The notes under the pieces are model-generated. The model saw only the letters and a list, made by a program, of their open reading frames with translations. It was not told where the DNA came from and did no database searches. From assembly GCA_046582185.1 (NCBI GenBank), contig JAYGEX010000013.1:145579-209578 (forward strand): a stretch of DNA of 64,000 nt, in the 5' to 3' direction. The stretch comes from GCA-002726655 sp046582185 (GTDB lineage Bacteria; Pseudomonadota; Gammaproteobacteria; Pseudomonadales; Azotimanducaceae). Below, piece by piece: positions 34,215 to 43,016 of this stretch. Numbering within the stretch: position 1 is the stretch's first letter; each line of letters begins with the position of its first letter. The position numbers were made by a program, and so were the translations under genes.

Positions 34215-35978
34215 CTAGACCGGCTTCCCTATACTGATTCCGAGATCGTGAAGTTGTTCCGGATCGACCTCGCCTGGAGCCGAGGTTAGCAAACACTGCG
34301 CTGTTTGTGTTTTCGGAAACGCAATCACCTCCCTGATTGAGCTCGACTTAGTCAGGATCATCATCAAACGATCAAGGCCAAGCGCGATTCCACCGTGGGG
34401 AGGCGCACCCAGGTCCAAAGCGTCGAGCAGAAAGCCAAACTTCTCATGGGCTTCATTATCTGACAACTTAAGAACGCGGAAGATCGATTTCTGTAACTCC
34501 GACTGGTGGATACGGATAGATCCGCCACCCACTTCGTGGCCATTGATCACAATATCATAAGCCCGGCTCAGAGCTGCGCCTGGGTCTGCTTCGATTTCCT
34601 CAAGGGTACCTAACGGATGGGTAAATGGATGATGAATTGCCGTCCAGTTACCCTTGGAGTTCTTTTCGAACATCGGAAAATCTGTTACCCAACAGGCAGC
34701 CCATTCCCGCTCATACAGATCCAGATCTTCTGCCAGCTTACAGCGTAGTGCACCAATGGAATCGTTAACGATATTGGTTTTGCCTGCACCAAAGAAAATA
34801 ATGTCGTTATCCTTAGCGCCAACCCGATCTAATATGTTGGTCACAACGTCATCGGGCAAGAACTTCAATATTGGAGACTGTAAGCCTTCCATACCTTTCG
34901 CCAGATCATTTACCTTAATGTAAGCAAGGCCTTTAGCGCCGTATATGCCAATGAACTTTGTGTAATCATCAATCTTCTTACGGCTCAATCGGTCACCGCC
35001 TGGTAACTTCAAGGCAACAACTCTTGAACCTTCATCATTCGCTGGCGCGCTAAAGACTTTAAATTCAACTTCCTTCATCAGGTCGGCAACGTCGACTAGC
35101 GGTAAGCTAAAACGTAAATCCGGGCGATCGCTGCCATAATTTTTCATGGCCTCGGCATAAGTGATGTGCGGAATATCGCCAAGATCTACATCAATGAGCG
35201 TGGTGAACAACTTAACCAGCATGTCTTCGGTTAAGGACATAATGTCCTGCTCAGACATGAACGCGGTCTCGATATCAATTTGCGTGAATTCTGGCTGACG
35301 GTCAGCCCTTAAATCCTCATCGCGAAAGCAGCGAGCAATCTGATAGTAACGATCAAAGCCAGACATCATTAATAGCTGTTTGAATATTTGTGGCGATTGC
35401 GGCAAAGCGAAAAAATTACCCGGCTGGGTACGAGAAGGCACAAGATAATCCCGTGCACCTTCCGGCGTTGCTTTCGTCAGTATCGGCGTTTCAATATCTA
35501 CGAATTCCAGATCGTCGAGATACCGTCGGATGAAATGGCTGACTTCGGAACGCAGACGCATCTTGCTTTGCATTTCCGGGCGACGCAAATCCATATACCG
35601 ATATTTAAGCCGCACATCTTCACCAGCCTCAGAGTATTCATCCAACTGGAAGGGTGGCGTTTGCGATTGATTCAGTATGACAAGTTCCTTACCCAGAACT
35701 TCAATTTGGCCGGTCACCATTTTAGGATTAACCGCAGCGCCATCTCTGGCACGTACGATGCCTTTAATATTCAGTACAAATTCGTTTCTAACCTGATCTG
35801 CCAGGGCAAAGCTCTCCTGCGTATCCGGATCGAATACAACCTGCACGATCCCGTGATGGTCTCTTACATCAAGAAAGATAACGCCACCGTGATCACGACG
35901 ACGATGAACCCAGCCACAAAGAGAAACCTCATCACCTATATGAGTTTCTCTGAGTTGGCCACAATAGTGGCTCCGCAT
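34215..35978 (-). CDS. aspS: Aspartyl-tRNA synthetase AspS
   Basis: A class II aminoacyl-tRNA synthetase. The N-terminal OB-fold for anticodon binding (VSLCGWVHRRRDHGGVIFLDVRDHHG) is followed by class II motif 2 (RYYQIARCFRDEDLRADRQPEFTQIDIE), the bacterial insertion (GAD) domain (about 290-420) and motif 3 (GGIALGLDRLMMIL, about 535). The 587 residues are the bacterial type. It is cotranscribed with yebC and with the zinc-ribbon gene upstream, which ends 38 bases before it. Confidence 0.97.
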   Translation of the reverse strand: MRSHYCGQLRETHIGDEVSLCGWVHRRRDHGGVIFLDVRDHHGIVQVVFDPDTQESFALADQVRNEFVLNIKGIVRARDGAAVNPKMVTGQIEVLGKELVILNQSQTPPFQLDEYSEAGEDVRLKYRYMDLRRPEMQSKMRLRSEVSHFIRRYLDDLEFVDIETPILTKATPEGARDYLVPSRTQPGNFFALPQSPQIFKQLLMMSGFDRYYQIARCFRDEDLRADRQPEFTQIDIETAFMSEQDIMSLTEDMLVKLFTTLIDVDLGDIPHITYAEAMKNYGSDRPDLRFSLPLVDVADLMKEVEFKVFSAPANDEGSRVVALKLPGGDRLSRKKIDDYTKFIGIYGAKGLAYIKVNDLAKGMEGLQSPILKFLPDDVVTNILDRVGAKDNDIIFFGAGKTNIVNDSIGALRCKLAEDLDLYEREWAACWVTDFPMFEKNSKGNWTAIHHPFTHPLGTLEEIEADPGAALSRAYDIVINGHEVGGGSIRIHQSELQKSIFRVLKLSDNEAHEKFGFLLDALDLGAPPHGGIALGLDRLMMILTKSSSIREVIAFPKTQTAQCLLTSAPGEVDPEQLHDLGISIGKPV

Positions 35979-36015
35979 TATTTATTACCCCTGAGCTAAT
36001 TTGGGAAGATTGAAA

Positions 36016-36405
36016 TTAGGACGAACTGGAAGATGTGCTCTTGGAGCTTCCCTTCGAATTGCCGCTACTGGCGCCTTTGGAACTACTATTGCTGCTGTCC
36101 TTGGACGAACTGCTACTTTTAGAAGAACTTCCATTACTATCAGACTTCTTTGAGGATGAGCTATCGCCAGTACTTGAGGAACTATTGCTGGAATTATCAC
36201 TGCTACTGACATTTTTCTTATCGCCAGTTTTAAAGTCTGTTTCATACCAGCCGCTACCCTTCAATCTAAAGGCAACCGCTGAGATTTGTTTACTAAGCTC
36301 GGGCTCATCGCACTCGGGACAATCCTTGAGCAGGACATCACTTAGCTTTTGAAGTTTTTCCAGCTTATGCCCGCAGGCTTGGCACTGGTACTCGTAGATC
36401 GGCAC
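36016..36405 (-). CDS. FmdB-family zinc ribbon protein with a long serine tail
   Basis: The first 45 residues are the FmdB putative regulatory zinc ribbon: MPIYEYQCQACGHKLEKLQKLSD and CPECDEPELSKQISAVAF, with two CxxC pairs. A short GSGWYETDFKTGDKK follows. From about residue 65 to the end, some 65 residues are almost only Ser, Lys, Gly, Asn and Asp. In relatives this tail is usually short or a plain lysine/serine stretch, so the length here is unusual. The zinc ribbon upstream of aspS is a conserved pairing. The function is unknown. Confidence 0.88.
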   Translation of the reverse strand: MPIYEYQCQACGHKLEKLQKLSDVLLKDCPECDEPELSKQISAVAFRLKGSGWYETDFKTGDKKNVSSSDNSSNSSSSTGDSSSSKKSDSNGSSSKSSSSSKDSSNSSSKGASSGNSKGSSKSTSSSSS

Positions 36406-36757
36406 TGGAGTTATTTCCTTCTCTAATATGTATGGCTGAATGGCGGCCGCGAATTATACCTAAACAATACTGAAGGTGACACTAATACTATTTTTATAGT
36501 GTTCTTCTCCCGCATAGGCAGAAAAATGCACGAATATCCTAAAAAAACAAAGCAACTGCTTGATAGGCTCAAGGCAATCATATATAAATATGCCCACTGA
36601 AGTTTGGGTGAAGTTTATCCCCTAATTTTAAGGGTTAAACTGCTTCTATCTCAGGAAATATTGTCGACTGACATGTCTGCTTCAGATACATTTTTTGACA
36701 AACTTGTTGTGACAAACCAATACAACTTTTTACACATATTTTAATAAGGATTTACGA
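36406..36757. other. Intergenic region between the zinc-ribbon gene and the HU gene
   Basis: About 350 bases, A+T-rich, with divergent promoters expected at the two edges. A TTGACA at about 36696 is a -35 candidate for the HU gene. Its -10 is not clear. AAGGA eight bases before the ATG at 36758 is a good ribosome site. No gene or RNA is recognised. Confidence 0.45.
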
Positions 36758-37135
36758 ATGGCCGCGAAAAAGGCAAAAGCCAAAAAGAATACTGCTGTTC
36801 CTGTAGCGAAGAAATTGCCAGCAATTAAGGACAAGTACACCAAGAGTGCAATACTTGCCGAACTCGCTGACAAGACTGAGCTTTCAAAGAAGCAAGTTGG
36901 AGTAGTTCTTGAGGAGCTGTCCGATCTTATTCAAAGACACATCAAGAAAGGCAGTGCTGGCGAATTTACTCTGCCAGGTCTTTTGAAGATCAAAACTGTG
37001 ATCAAGCCTGCTCGCAAGGCTCGCAAAGGTGTTCCCAACCCATTCAAGCCGGGTGAGTTGATGGACGTTGCTGCAAAGCCGAAGAGCACAAAGGTTAAAG
37101 TGTTGCCGTTGAAGAGACTCAAAGAATTCGTTTAA
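36758..37135 (+). CDS. HU-family DNA-binding protein with a Lys/Ala-rich N-terminal extension
   Basis: A 125-residue nucleoid protein. Residues 1-25 are a basic extension (MAAKKAKAKKNTAVPVAKK). From about 28 the HU fold follows: KSAILAELADKTELSKKQVGVVLEELSDLI, then GEFTLPGLLKI and the DNA-binding arm ARKARKGVPNPFKPGELMDVAAKP. Ordinary HU is about 90 residues without the extension, which recalls histone-H1-like tails. The gene is monocistronic: it has its own ribosome site and a strong terminator directly after it. Confidence 0.88.
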   Translation: MAAKKAKAKKNTAVPVAKKLPAIKDKYTKSAILAELADKTELSKKQVGVVLEELSDLIQRHIKKGSAGEFTLPGLLKIKTVIKPARKARKGVPNPFKPGELMDVAAKPKSTKVKVLPLKRLKEFV

Positions 37136-37152
37136 TTCTTACCGTCTTGACT

Positions 37153-37181
37153 AAAAGGCCGCACTTAGCGGCCTTTTTTTT
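37153..37181 (+). terminator. Rho-independent terminator of the HU gene
   Basis: AAAAGGCCGC pairs perfectly with GCGGCCTTTT around the loop ACTTA and runs into a tract of eight or nine T. It starts 18 bases after the HU stop codon. Confidence 0.93.
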
Positions 37182-37220
37182 GGACTGCGTTTTTTATAAG
37201 CCGAGTCCGGCTCACAGATC

Positions 37221-37604
37221 TTACGACTTGGACAAATGAGAGAGGGACCCGGCATTGGCTTCCCAATTTTGACCATCAAAGTCCTTAATCTCAACCTTAC
37301 GGAAACTCGATTGATCAACGCAATGGAAATTGACACTGATGCCATCAGGATTTGAGCGAGGGACATAATAAGATTTGATGCCGCAGGTTGGACAGAAAAG
37401 ATGTTGCGCAATATGTGACTCGAATGTGTAGGTAGAAAGTTCACCTGCCAACAAAGTAAAAGCGGTATTAGGTATAATGAGATGCAGGTAATCTGTCATT
37501 TGGCAGATTGAACAATTACAACGATATACGATGACATCGGACGGTGATTGAAATTCAAATTTAATCGCCTGGCAGTGGCAGCCACCCAAATGTTTACTAT
37601 TCAA
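37221..37604 (-). CDS. GFA/CENP-V family zinc protein (second copy)
   Basis: A 127-residue protein of the same zinc fold as that at 15139-15546 but only distantly similar. The ligands are GGCHCQA (residues 8-14), CNCSICQ (about 29-35) and CPTCG (about 71-75). The block FHCVDQSS near residue 92 fits the subgroup annotated GFA-like. No reaction is established. It is transcribed divergently from proS with 26 bases between the starts. Confidence 0.87.
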   Translation of the reverse strand: MNSKHLGGCHCQAIKFEFQSPSDVIVYRCNCSICQMTDYLHLIIPNTAFTLLAGELSTYTFESHIAQHLFCPTCGIKSYYVPRSNPDGISVNFHCVDQSSFRKVEIKDFDGQNWEANAGSLSHLSKS

Positions 37605-37630
37605 TCGCTACTCCTAAAGACGGGACCACC

Positions 37631-39370
37631 ATGAGAGCATCACGTTACACCATCGCAACACTTAAAGAGACGCCCGCTGACGCTGATATTGCAAGTCATC
37701 AGTTGATGATTCGCGCCGGACTTATCCGCAAGCTCGCATCTGGCATTTATAGCTGGCTGCCCATGGGCCTAAAAGTTTTGCACAAGATCGAGAATATTGT
37801 TCGCGAAGAAATGGATGCGTCTGGCGCTCAGGAAATCATGATGCCGGTGGTGCAACCCGCCGAACTGTGGCAGGAATCCGGACGATGGAATCAATATGAT
37901 GAAGGCTTATTGCTAAAGTTTAATGATCGCCACCAGCGGGAATTTTGCCTCGGGCCAACCCATGAAGAGATTATTACCGATCTCGCCCGGAATCTGCTTA
38001 AGAGTCATAAACAGCTACCTGTGAATTTCTATCAGATTCAGACTAAATTCAGAGATGAAACCCGCCCTCGATTTGGCGTACTGAGATCGAGAGAATTTCT
38101 AATGAAAGATGCATATTCCTTTCATGCCACCCAGGCAAGCTTGCAGGAAACCTACGACAACATGCATGTCGCCTATAGCAAGATGCTGGATCGTATGCGC
38201 CTTGATTATCGCCCCGTGCTCGCCGATACCGGTGCTATTGGCGGCAGTGCCTCGGTTGAATTTCAGGTATTGGCAGATGCAGGTGAAGATCTTATTGCCT
38301 TTAGTACCTCAAGTAACTACGCCGCAAATATTGAAATGGCAGAAGCCGTGGCGCCAGCGAAGGACGAGTCGCAACAGGAGGCATTGAAGGAAGTCGCAAC
38401 ACCTGGCAAGCGCACCATTGACCAGATCACAGAGTTCCTAAAAGTGCCAACTACATCTACAGTGAAGACACTTATCGTTCTAGGTGAGGCGACAGAAGGT
38501 GAGGCGAAGCCGCTAGTTGCCCTGATTTTAAGGGGGGATCATCAATTGAACCTGCTCAAAGCTGAAAAAATAGATGGCATAGCATCACCGCTAACGATGG
38601 CAGACGACATTGATATCAAGAAAATAATCGGATGTGAGCCCGGGTCGATCGGCCCTGCCAACCTCAAGCTGCCTATCTTCGTCGATCGCTCGGCCGCAGC
38701 GATGGCTAATTTTGTCTGTGGTGCAAATAGAGATAACTTTCATTTCACCAATGTTAACTGGGACCGGGACGCCAATGCGGACTCTATTGTCGATCTAAGA
38801 GATGTCGTTGAAGGAGATGCAAGCCCAGATGGCGAAGGAACTATTCTCATCAAACGAGGCATTGAAGTTGCGCAGATATTCCAGCTGGGCGACAAGTATT
38901 CCAAGCCTATGAACGCGACCGTACTGGACGAAAATGGAAAATCTGTAGTCATGAGCATGGGCTGTTATGGCGTCGGAGTATCACGCTTGGTGGGTGCCGT
39001 TATCGAACAGAACCACGACGACAAGGGCATCATCTGGCCAACCAGCATTGCGCCGTTTCAGATCATGGTCATACCTATAAACGCCCACAAATCTGAAGAG
39101 GTCACAAAGGTCTCCGAAGCCCTTTATGCAGAGCTGATCAAGCTCGGCGTTGAAGTTCTTTTCGATGATCGAGACGGCGTTCGCCCCGGCGCCAAGTTTG
39201 CCGATTCAGAACTCATGGGCATCCCCCATCGCATTGTTGTTGGCGAACGTGGATTGAAGAACTCGGTAGTCGAATACGCCAACAGGAAAACAGGCGAATC
39301 AGAAGACCTGGCTCTGGATGGCCTCGCGCAAAAGTTGCAGGCAATGATTCAGCTTGAGATTAACCATTAG
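37631..39370 (+). CDS. proS: Prolyl-tRNA synthetase ProS (bacterial type)
   Basis: A class II synthetase of 579 residues with the bacterial architecture. The catalytic core (MRASRYTIATLKETPADADIASHQLMIRAG, motif 2 FRDETRPRFGVLRSREFLMKDAYSFH) is interrupted by the editing insertion domain (about residues 220-400). Motif 3 (GCYGVGVSRLVGAVIEQ) and a C-terminal anticodon-binding domain follow. Its last 11 bases overlap the end of the convergent hydrolase gene. Confidence 0.97.
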   Translation: MRASRYTIATLKETPADADIASHQLMIRAGLIRKLASGIYSWLPMGLKVLHKIENIVREEMDASGAQEIMMPVVQPAELWQESGRWNQYDEGLLLKFNDRHQREFCLGPTHEEIITDLARNLLKSHKQLPVNFYQIQTKFRDETRPRFGVLRSREFLMKDAYSFHATQASLQETYDNMHVAYSKMLDRMRLDYRPVLADTGAIGGSASVEFQVLADAGEDLIAFSTSSNYAANIEMAEAVAPAKDESQQEALKEVATPGKRTIDQITEFLKVPTTSTVKTLIVLGEATEGEAKPLVALILRGDHQLNLLKAEKIDGIASPLTMADDIDIKKIIGCEPGSIGPANLKLPIFVDRSAAAMANFVCGANRDNFHFTNVNWDRDANADSIVDLRDVVEGDASPDGEGTILIKRGIEVAQIFQLGDKYSKPMNATVLDENGKSVVMSMGCYGVGVSRLVGAVIEQNHDDKGIIWPTSIAPFQIMVIPINAHKSEEVTKVSEALYAELIKLGVEVLFDDRDGVRPGAKFADSELMGIPHRIVVGERGLKNSVVEYANRKTGESEDLALDGLAQKLQAMIQLEINH

Positions 39371-40193
39371 CCAGAAAAGATATGATAAATGGCCATGCGT
39401 CCTTATCCTGGATAAGGAACAGGTGGCCACCTTCGAACCAACGTAATCTTGCCCCGGGAATCAAGTCACACATCGCCTGCTGATTTTCCACAGGGGCCAG
39501 ACCATCGTAACGGCCTGCACAGATAAGTGTAGGTATCGAGATATCCTTCAGCCGATCAACGACATTGTGTTGGCTCCTGGCCTCCAATTGTCGAATTGCA
39601 CCCATCTTGAATTCCGGAAGCTTTTGATCTGCATGAGGCATGGACAAGGACATATCAATCATCGATCTAAACTTTTTCGGGTTTGCCTGCCTCCAGGCAT
39701 CGTCAAGGCGAGTATCGCTGATACTCATCATCTTCCTTATTCGTTCTTCTTCTCCAAGATCACGAGGAATTTCATGCAAGGGATAGCTCGCCAGCTTGTC
39801 TCCACCGGGAGATGTGCAACACAAGACCAGCTTTCTTACTCTGTCCGGGTGTCTTAAGACAAGATTAAGGGCGACCATGCCGCCAAATGAGACACCAACG
39901 ATATTCGCCGACTCCCAGCCCAGCTCGTCCATTAGATTTACAGCATCATCTGCATACTGTTCTATTGAATAGGCCGAATCAGGCTTTTCTGTCCTGCCCA
40001 GACCGCGCTGATCGTAAGCGAGGATTTCTACGGCTTTAGGCAGAGGGCCATCAAGCACGTTAGGTTTTACGCGAAGGTCGCCGCCCGTGCCGCCGATGAA
40101 CAGCACCCTTTCAGTAGTGCCTTCAGCAGTACCCTCAACAGGGCCGCTTAATTCGTAGTACATCTCCAGGTCTGTATTTTGTGTAAATGGCAT
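39360..40193 (-). CDS. Alpha/beta-fold hydrolase
   Basis: A 277-residue cytosolic hydrolase. The catalytic triad can be placed: Ser in VGVSFGGMVALNL near residue 103, Asp in CAGRYDGLAP near 227 and His in EGGHLFLIQD near 256. The oxyanion region is FIGGTGGDLR. The fold resembles 3-oxoadipate enol-lactonase and related esterases, but no aromatic pathway genes are adjacent. The substrate is unknown. Confidence 0.87.
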   Translation of the reverse strand: MPFTQNTDLEMYYELSGPVEGTAEGTTERVLFIGGTGGDLRVKPNVLDGPLPKAVEILAYDQRGLGRTEKPDSAYSIEQYADDAVNLMDELGWESANIVGVSFGGMVALNLVLRHPDRVRKLVLCCTSPGGDKLASYPLHEIPRDLGEEERIRKMMSISDTRLDDAWRQANPKKFRSMIDMSLSMPHADQKLPEFKMGAIRQLEARSQHNVVDRLKDISIPTLICAGRYDGLAPVENQQAMCDLIPGARLRWFEGGHLFLIQDKDAWPFIISFLANG

Positions 40194-40276
40194 TCACTTC
40201 CCTTTTGCAGAACAATCATTAACGAAATTTCTAATAGACAACATTATTAATATGACGAAGCCGTGACAGATTTCTA

Positions 40277-40711
40277 CTATCGCATCAACTCAAGCAAACT
40301 CTCTTCCGTTTGCGGGCCCACAAGCGTCGAATGTAGTTTCCCTTGTGGATCAAAAACGAAAGTCGTCGGCAGAACCTCCGGCCTGGTAATGCCAAGCGCA
40401 GCTGCCGGGTCAATTAGATATACCGGAAATTCGATTTTCATTCTGGCCACCTGCTCCTGAATCTGTTCCCCATCTGGTTGATCAAAATTAACGCCGAATA
40501 CTTGCAGTGTATCCGCATGCTCCTCTGCCAGCTTGTTCAGTTCTGGTATCTCCTTAATGCATGGCCCGCACCAGGTCGCCCAATAGTTAAGGATCAGCCA
40601 TTTTCCCTTTAGATCTTCATGAAGATATCCACGGCCTTCCGTGTCATAGAAATCGGGTTGTTGACAGGACGTCAAAGCGATGACAAGTAACACGGCGAAT
40701 AGCTTTTTCAT
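40277..40711 (-). CDS. TlpA/ResA-like thioredoxin lipoprotein
   Basis: A 144-residue exported thioredoxin-fold protein. A lipobox (VIALTSC, Cys at residue 16) anchors it. LNYWATWCGPCIKEIPELNKL has the redox CGPC near residue 49-52, and VLPTTFVFDPQGKL holds the cis-Pro. Such proteins reduce disulfides in cytochrome maturation or act in envelope redox repair. It precedes the YihY gene's 3' end region, with 53 bases between them on the same strand. Confidence 0.9.
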   Translation of the reverse strand: MKKLFAVLLVIALTSCQQPDFYDTEGRGYLHEDLKGKWLILNYWATWCGPCIKEIPELNKLAEEHADTLQVFGVNFDQPDGEQIQEQVARMKIEFPVYLIDPAAALGITRPEVLPTTFVFDPQGKLHSTLVGPQTEESLLELMR

Positions 40712-40764
40712 GAATGTACTCTGATGACATGATCTGAAAATGTAATCTGAACAGGTTTTAAGGT

Positions 40765-41973
40765 CTATCGGGAAAGGAACAAACTCTCCAGATCTTTACT
40801 GAGGCTCTCTTCATTTCGACCGGATATGGACTCAAAGGTTTCCGATAAAGATTGTTCCCAAGCAGTTGTACCGCCCACACTCTTTGCAGGTAGCGGCCAG
40901 GGTAATTTTCGGTATAGCGCCCAGATAGTTAAGCCACTGAGATCCCTCGCCAAGACAAGGCCACCCTTTTCGGTCTTACGGATAAGATTCAATTCGACCA
41001 GTGTCTGGCGGTATTCCGTCCATCGTTCAAGATTGATTCGCGAACCCAGAGCCTGGATCATTTGCTCGCTTACGACGTCGCCACGATGGTGTGCCTGGTT
41101 AAACACATCAAGGATAATCAGGATCTGAAACAGTGGCGCCTCCAGCATGCTGCTGCCTTCAAAGCGATAAACCCCCAGACCTTTAACCAATTCAGCGCCC
41201 ATCAGGACAATAGTCCACGACACATATATCCAGAGCAAAAACAGGGGCACTACCGCAAAAGTTCCGTAAATAGCTTCAAGGTTTGATCGAGACATCACAA
41301 AGCCGAAAGTAAATTTAGCGGCTTCAAATACCGATGCCACCAGTAAACCACCGACCACAGCATGCCGAAAGGAGACCCGGGTATTAGGTACCGCAACATA
41401 TATAAATGTGAATGCCACCGAACTCAACACGAGAGGTATGAAACGCAAAAAATAGGGCGAATCGGCAACATCATTAATAAGGGGCAGTGATACGACATAA
41501 GTCGTCACACCAAAACCAATACCAAAGAGAATGGGACCCATCGTGAGCACGGCCCAATACATGAGCACTCTCTGAAATCCATGCCTGGGCTCCTTAACTC
41601 GCCAGATCTCATTGAATGTGCGCTCGATGGTAAGCAGCATCAGTAGTGCGGTGAGTGCCAGGAAGATGGCGCTGGGTATGCTCAGCTTTTGCGCACCTTG
41701 GGAAAAACTTCGCAAGTACTCTTGAACTGCACCGACATTTTCAGGAACGATATTACTGAATATAAAATCCTCAACGGCACGCCCCATGCCACTGAAGGCT
41801 TCAAAGCTGGAAAACACCGCATACATCACCGTGAGTGCTGGCACCACGGCAAACAGAGTTTGATAGGTTAATGCCGCGGCAGTTGTCTGACAACTATCGT
41901 CAATAAAGTGCTGGATCAAAAACTTCAGCAAGCGCCAGGCTTCGACTACCGATTCCCTACCTTTGTCTAACAC
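40765..41973 (-). CDS. YihY/BrkB family inner membrane protein
   Basis: A 402-residue protein. The family domain occupies about residues 10-270 and has six hydrophobic segments: DDSCQTTAAALTYQTLFAVVPALTVMYAVF, LTALLMLLTIERTFNEIWRV, VAVPNTRVSFRHAVVGG and LLWIYVSWTIVLMGAEL. A soluble C-terminal part of about 130 residues resembles a winged-helix region. Once called RNase BN by mistake, the family is of unknown function. Confidence 0.9.
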   Translation of the reverse strand: MLDKGRESVVEAWRLLKFLIQHFIDDSCQTTAAALTYQTLFAVVPALTVMYAVFSSFEAFSGMGRAVEDFIFSNIVPENVGAVQEYLRSFSQGAQKLSIPSAIFLALTALLMLLTIERTFNEIWRVKEPRHGFQRVLMYWAVLTMGPILFGIGFGVTTYVVSLPLINDVADSPYFLRFIPLVLSSVAFTFIYVAVPNTRVSFRHAVVGGLLVASVFEAAKFTFGFVMSRSNLEAIYGTFAVVPLFLLWIYVSWTIVLMGAELVKGLGVYRFEGSSMLEAPLFQILIILDVFNQAHHRGDVVSEQMIQALGSRINLERWTEYRQTLVELNLIRKTEKGGLVLARDLSGLTIWALYRKLPWPLPAKSVGGTTAWEQSLSETFESISGRNEESLSKDLESLFLSR

Positions 41974-42019
41974 TTCAGCATCCTTGTTCCTCAGACTTTT
42001 TACTACCCGAACTATTCTC

Positions 42020-42112
42020 GCTCACGGCTGTTTTTATGCTCATGGCTGTTTATACGCTCAAGGCTGTCTATTGCGCTCATGGCTGTCTGTTGCGCTCATG
42101 GCTGTTTGCCGC
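42020..42112. repeat. Five tandem copies of an 18-19 bp repeat
   Basis: Units start at 42020, 42038, 42056, 42075 and 42094, each beginning GCTCA and containing GGCTGT (for example GCTCATGGCTGTCTGTTGC). The first two are 18 bases, the others 19. A decayed sixth copy may follow (CCAGGGCTGACA). The array lies between the divergent YihY and ArsC genes and is not coding in any clear frame. Confidence 0.85.
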
Positions 42113-42160
42113 CCAGGGCTGACATCAATACAATAGTGCCTTAATCCAGCGGAGACACTT

Positions 42161-42511
42161 ATGAACAAAGTTACAATCTATCACAATCCCAGCTGTTCTA
42201 AATCCAGGGCAACGCTGGCCCTGTTAACAGACAGAAACATCAAGCCGGAGATTGTGCTATATAAAGAGAACCCACCCTCTGCTGCTGCCCTGCAGACAAT
42301 TGTAACCCAGTTGGGTATTACGCCAAGAGAATTGCTACGCAAGGGTGAAGCTGCCTATGAACAGAAGGGGCTTGAGAATTCAGACCTTACAGATGTTGAT
42401 CTAATCCAGGCGATGGTGGATGCACCAATCCTGATTGAAAGACCCATTGTGATTTGTGGCGATAAGGCCGCCATTGGCAGACCGCCGGAGCACGTGCTGG
42501 ATATTCTCTGA
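42161..42511 (+). CDS. arsC: Arsenate reductase ArsC (glutaredoxin-dependent type)
   Basis: A 116-residue thioredoxin-fold reductase of the plasmid R773 ArsC type. The catalytic Cys is in YHNPSCSKSRATLALL (residue 12) and the arginines are in KGEAAYEQKGL and ERPIVICGDKAAIGRPPEHVLDIL. It would reduce arsenate using glutathione and glutaredoxin. No ars operon is nearby, and some chromosomal members (YffB-like or ArsC2) may have other roles. Confidence 0.92.
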   Translation: MNKVTIYHNPSCSKSRATLALLTDRNIKPEIVLYKENPPSAAALQTIVTQLGITPRELLRKGEAAYEQKGLENSDLTDVDLIQAMVDAPILIERPIVICGDKAAIGRPPEHVLDIL

Positions 42512-42555
42512 TGGAGGCTTTTGGCCAATACCAGGGTCTAATCCTGGAACTGAAC

Positions 42556-42930
42556 CTAGTGGACGATTTTTCCCTGAAAGGACAGGGGGCTTGTGAGCTC
42601 TGCTTCTATTTCCTGCGGCTCATCAATTGAGTCGTTGCTGGTTCTCACCTCATAGCGCCGCGTTGACACTTCGCCATCGAGCACATCGGGAAGCCTGGAT
42701 AGAAATTCTTCCATGTGATTAGTTTCAAAGTGTCCCTGCAGCGCTTCAACAGACTCCCATTCCTGGAACAGAAGTAGGGTATTAACATTGGTGATGCCAA
42801 CATAAAATTCGTAGCTGATGCACCCATATTCCGCCCGGCTTGCAATGGACATCCGGCGCATCATCTCAAGCGCGTCGTCTCTTAGCTCTGGCTTTACCGG
42901 AAAAGTCCCGTGAACAATTATCATAATCAA
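42556..42930 (-). CDS. Antibiotic biosynthesis monooxygenase (ABM) domain protein
   Basis: A 124-residue protein with the dimeric ferredoxin-like ABM fold (IIVHGTFPVKPELRDDALEMMRRM, then GCISYEFYVGITNVNTLLLFQEWESVEALQGHFET). Cofactor-free monooxygenases such as YgiN share it, but most members have no known reaction. The C-terminal 30 residues are acidic and extra to the domain. Start at 42930 or two codons later. Confidence 0.82.
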   Translation of the reverse strand: MIMIIVHGTFPVKPELRDDALEMMRRMSIASRAEYGCISYEFYVGITNVNTLLLFQEWESVEALQGHFETNHMEEFLSRLPDVLDGEVSTRRYEVRTSNDSIDEPQEIEAELTSPLSFQGKIVH

Positions 42931-43016
42931 GAATATAAATATCGACGAATTAGATTATACAGATAAATTTTCGCCAGCACACCGCTTGAGGACTCTTAAT
43001 GATGAGCTGTCCGATT

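Noticed and set aside
36035..36352. Leucine-rich plus-strand frame (MLLELPFELPLLAPLELLLLL)
   Set aside because: It is the mirror image of the serine-rich tail of the FmdB gene. Serine codons read as leucine/glutamate on the other strand.
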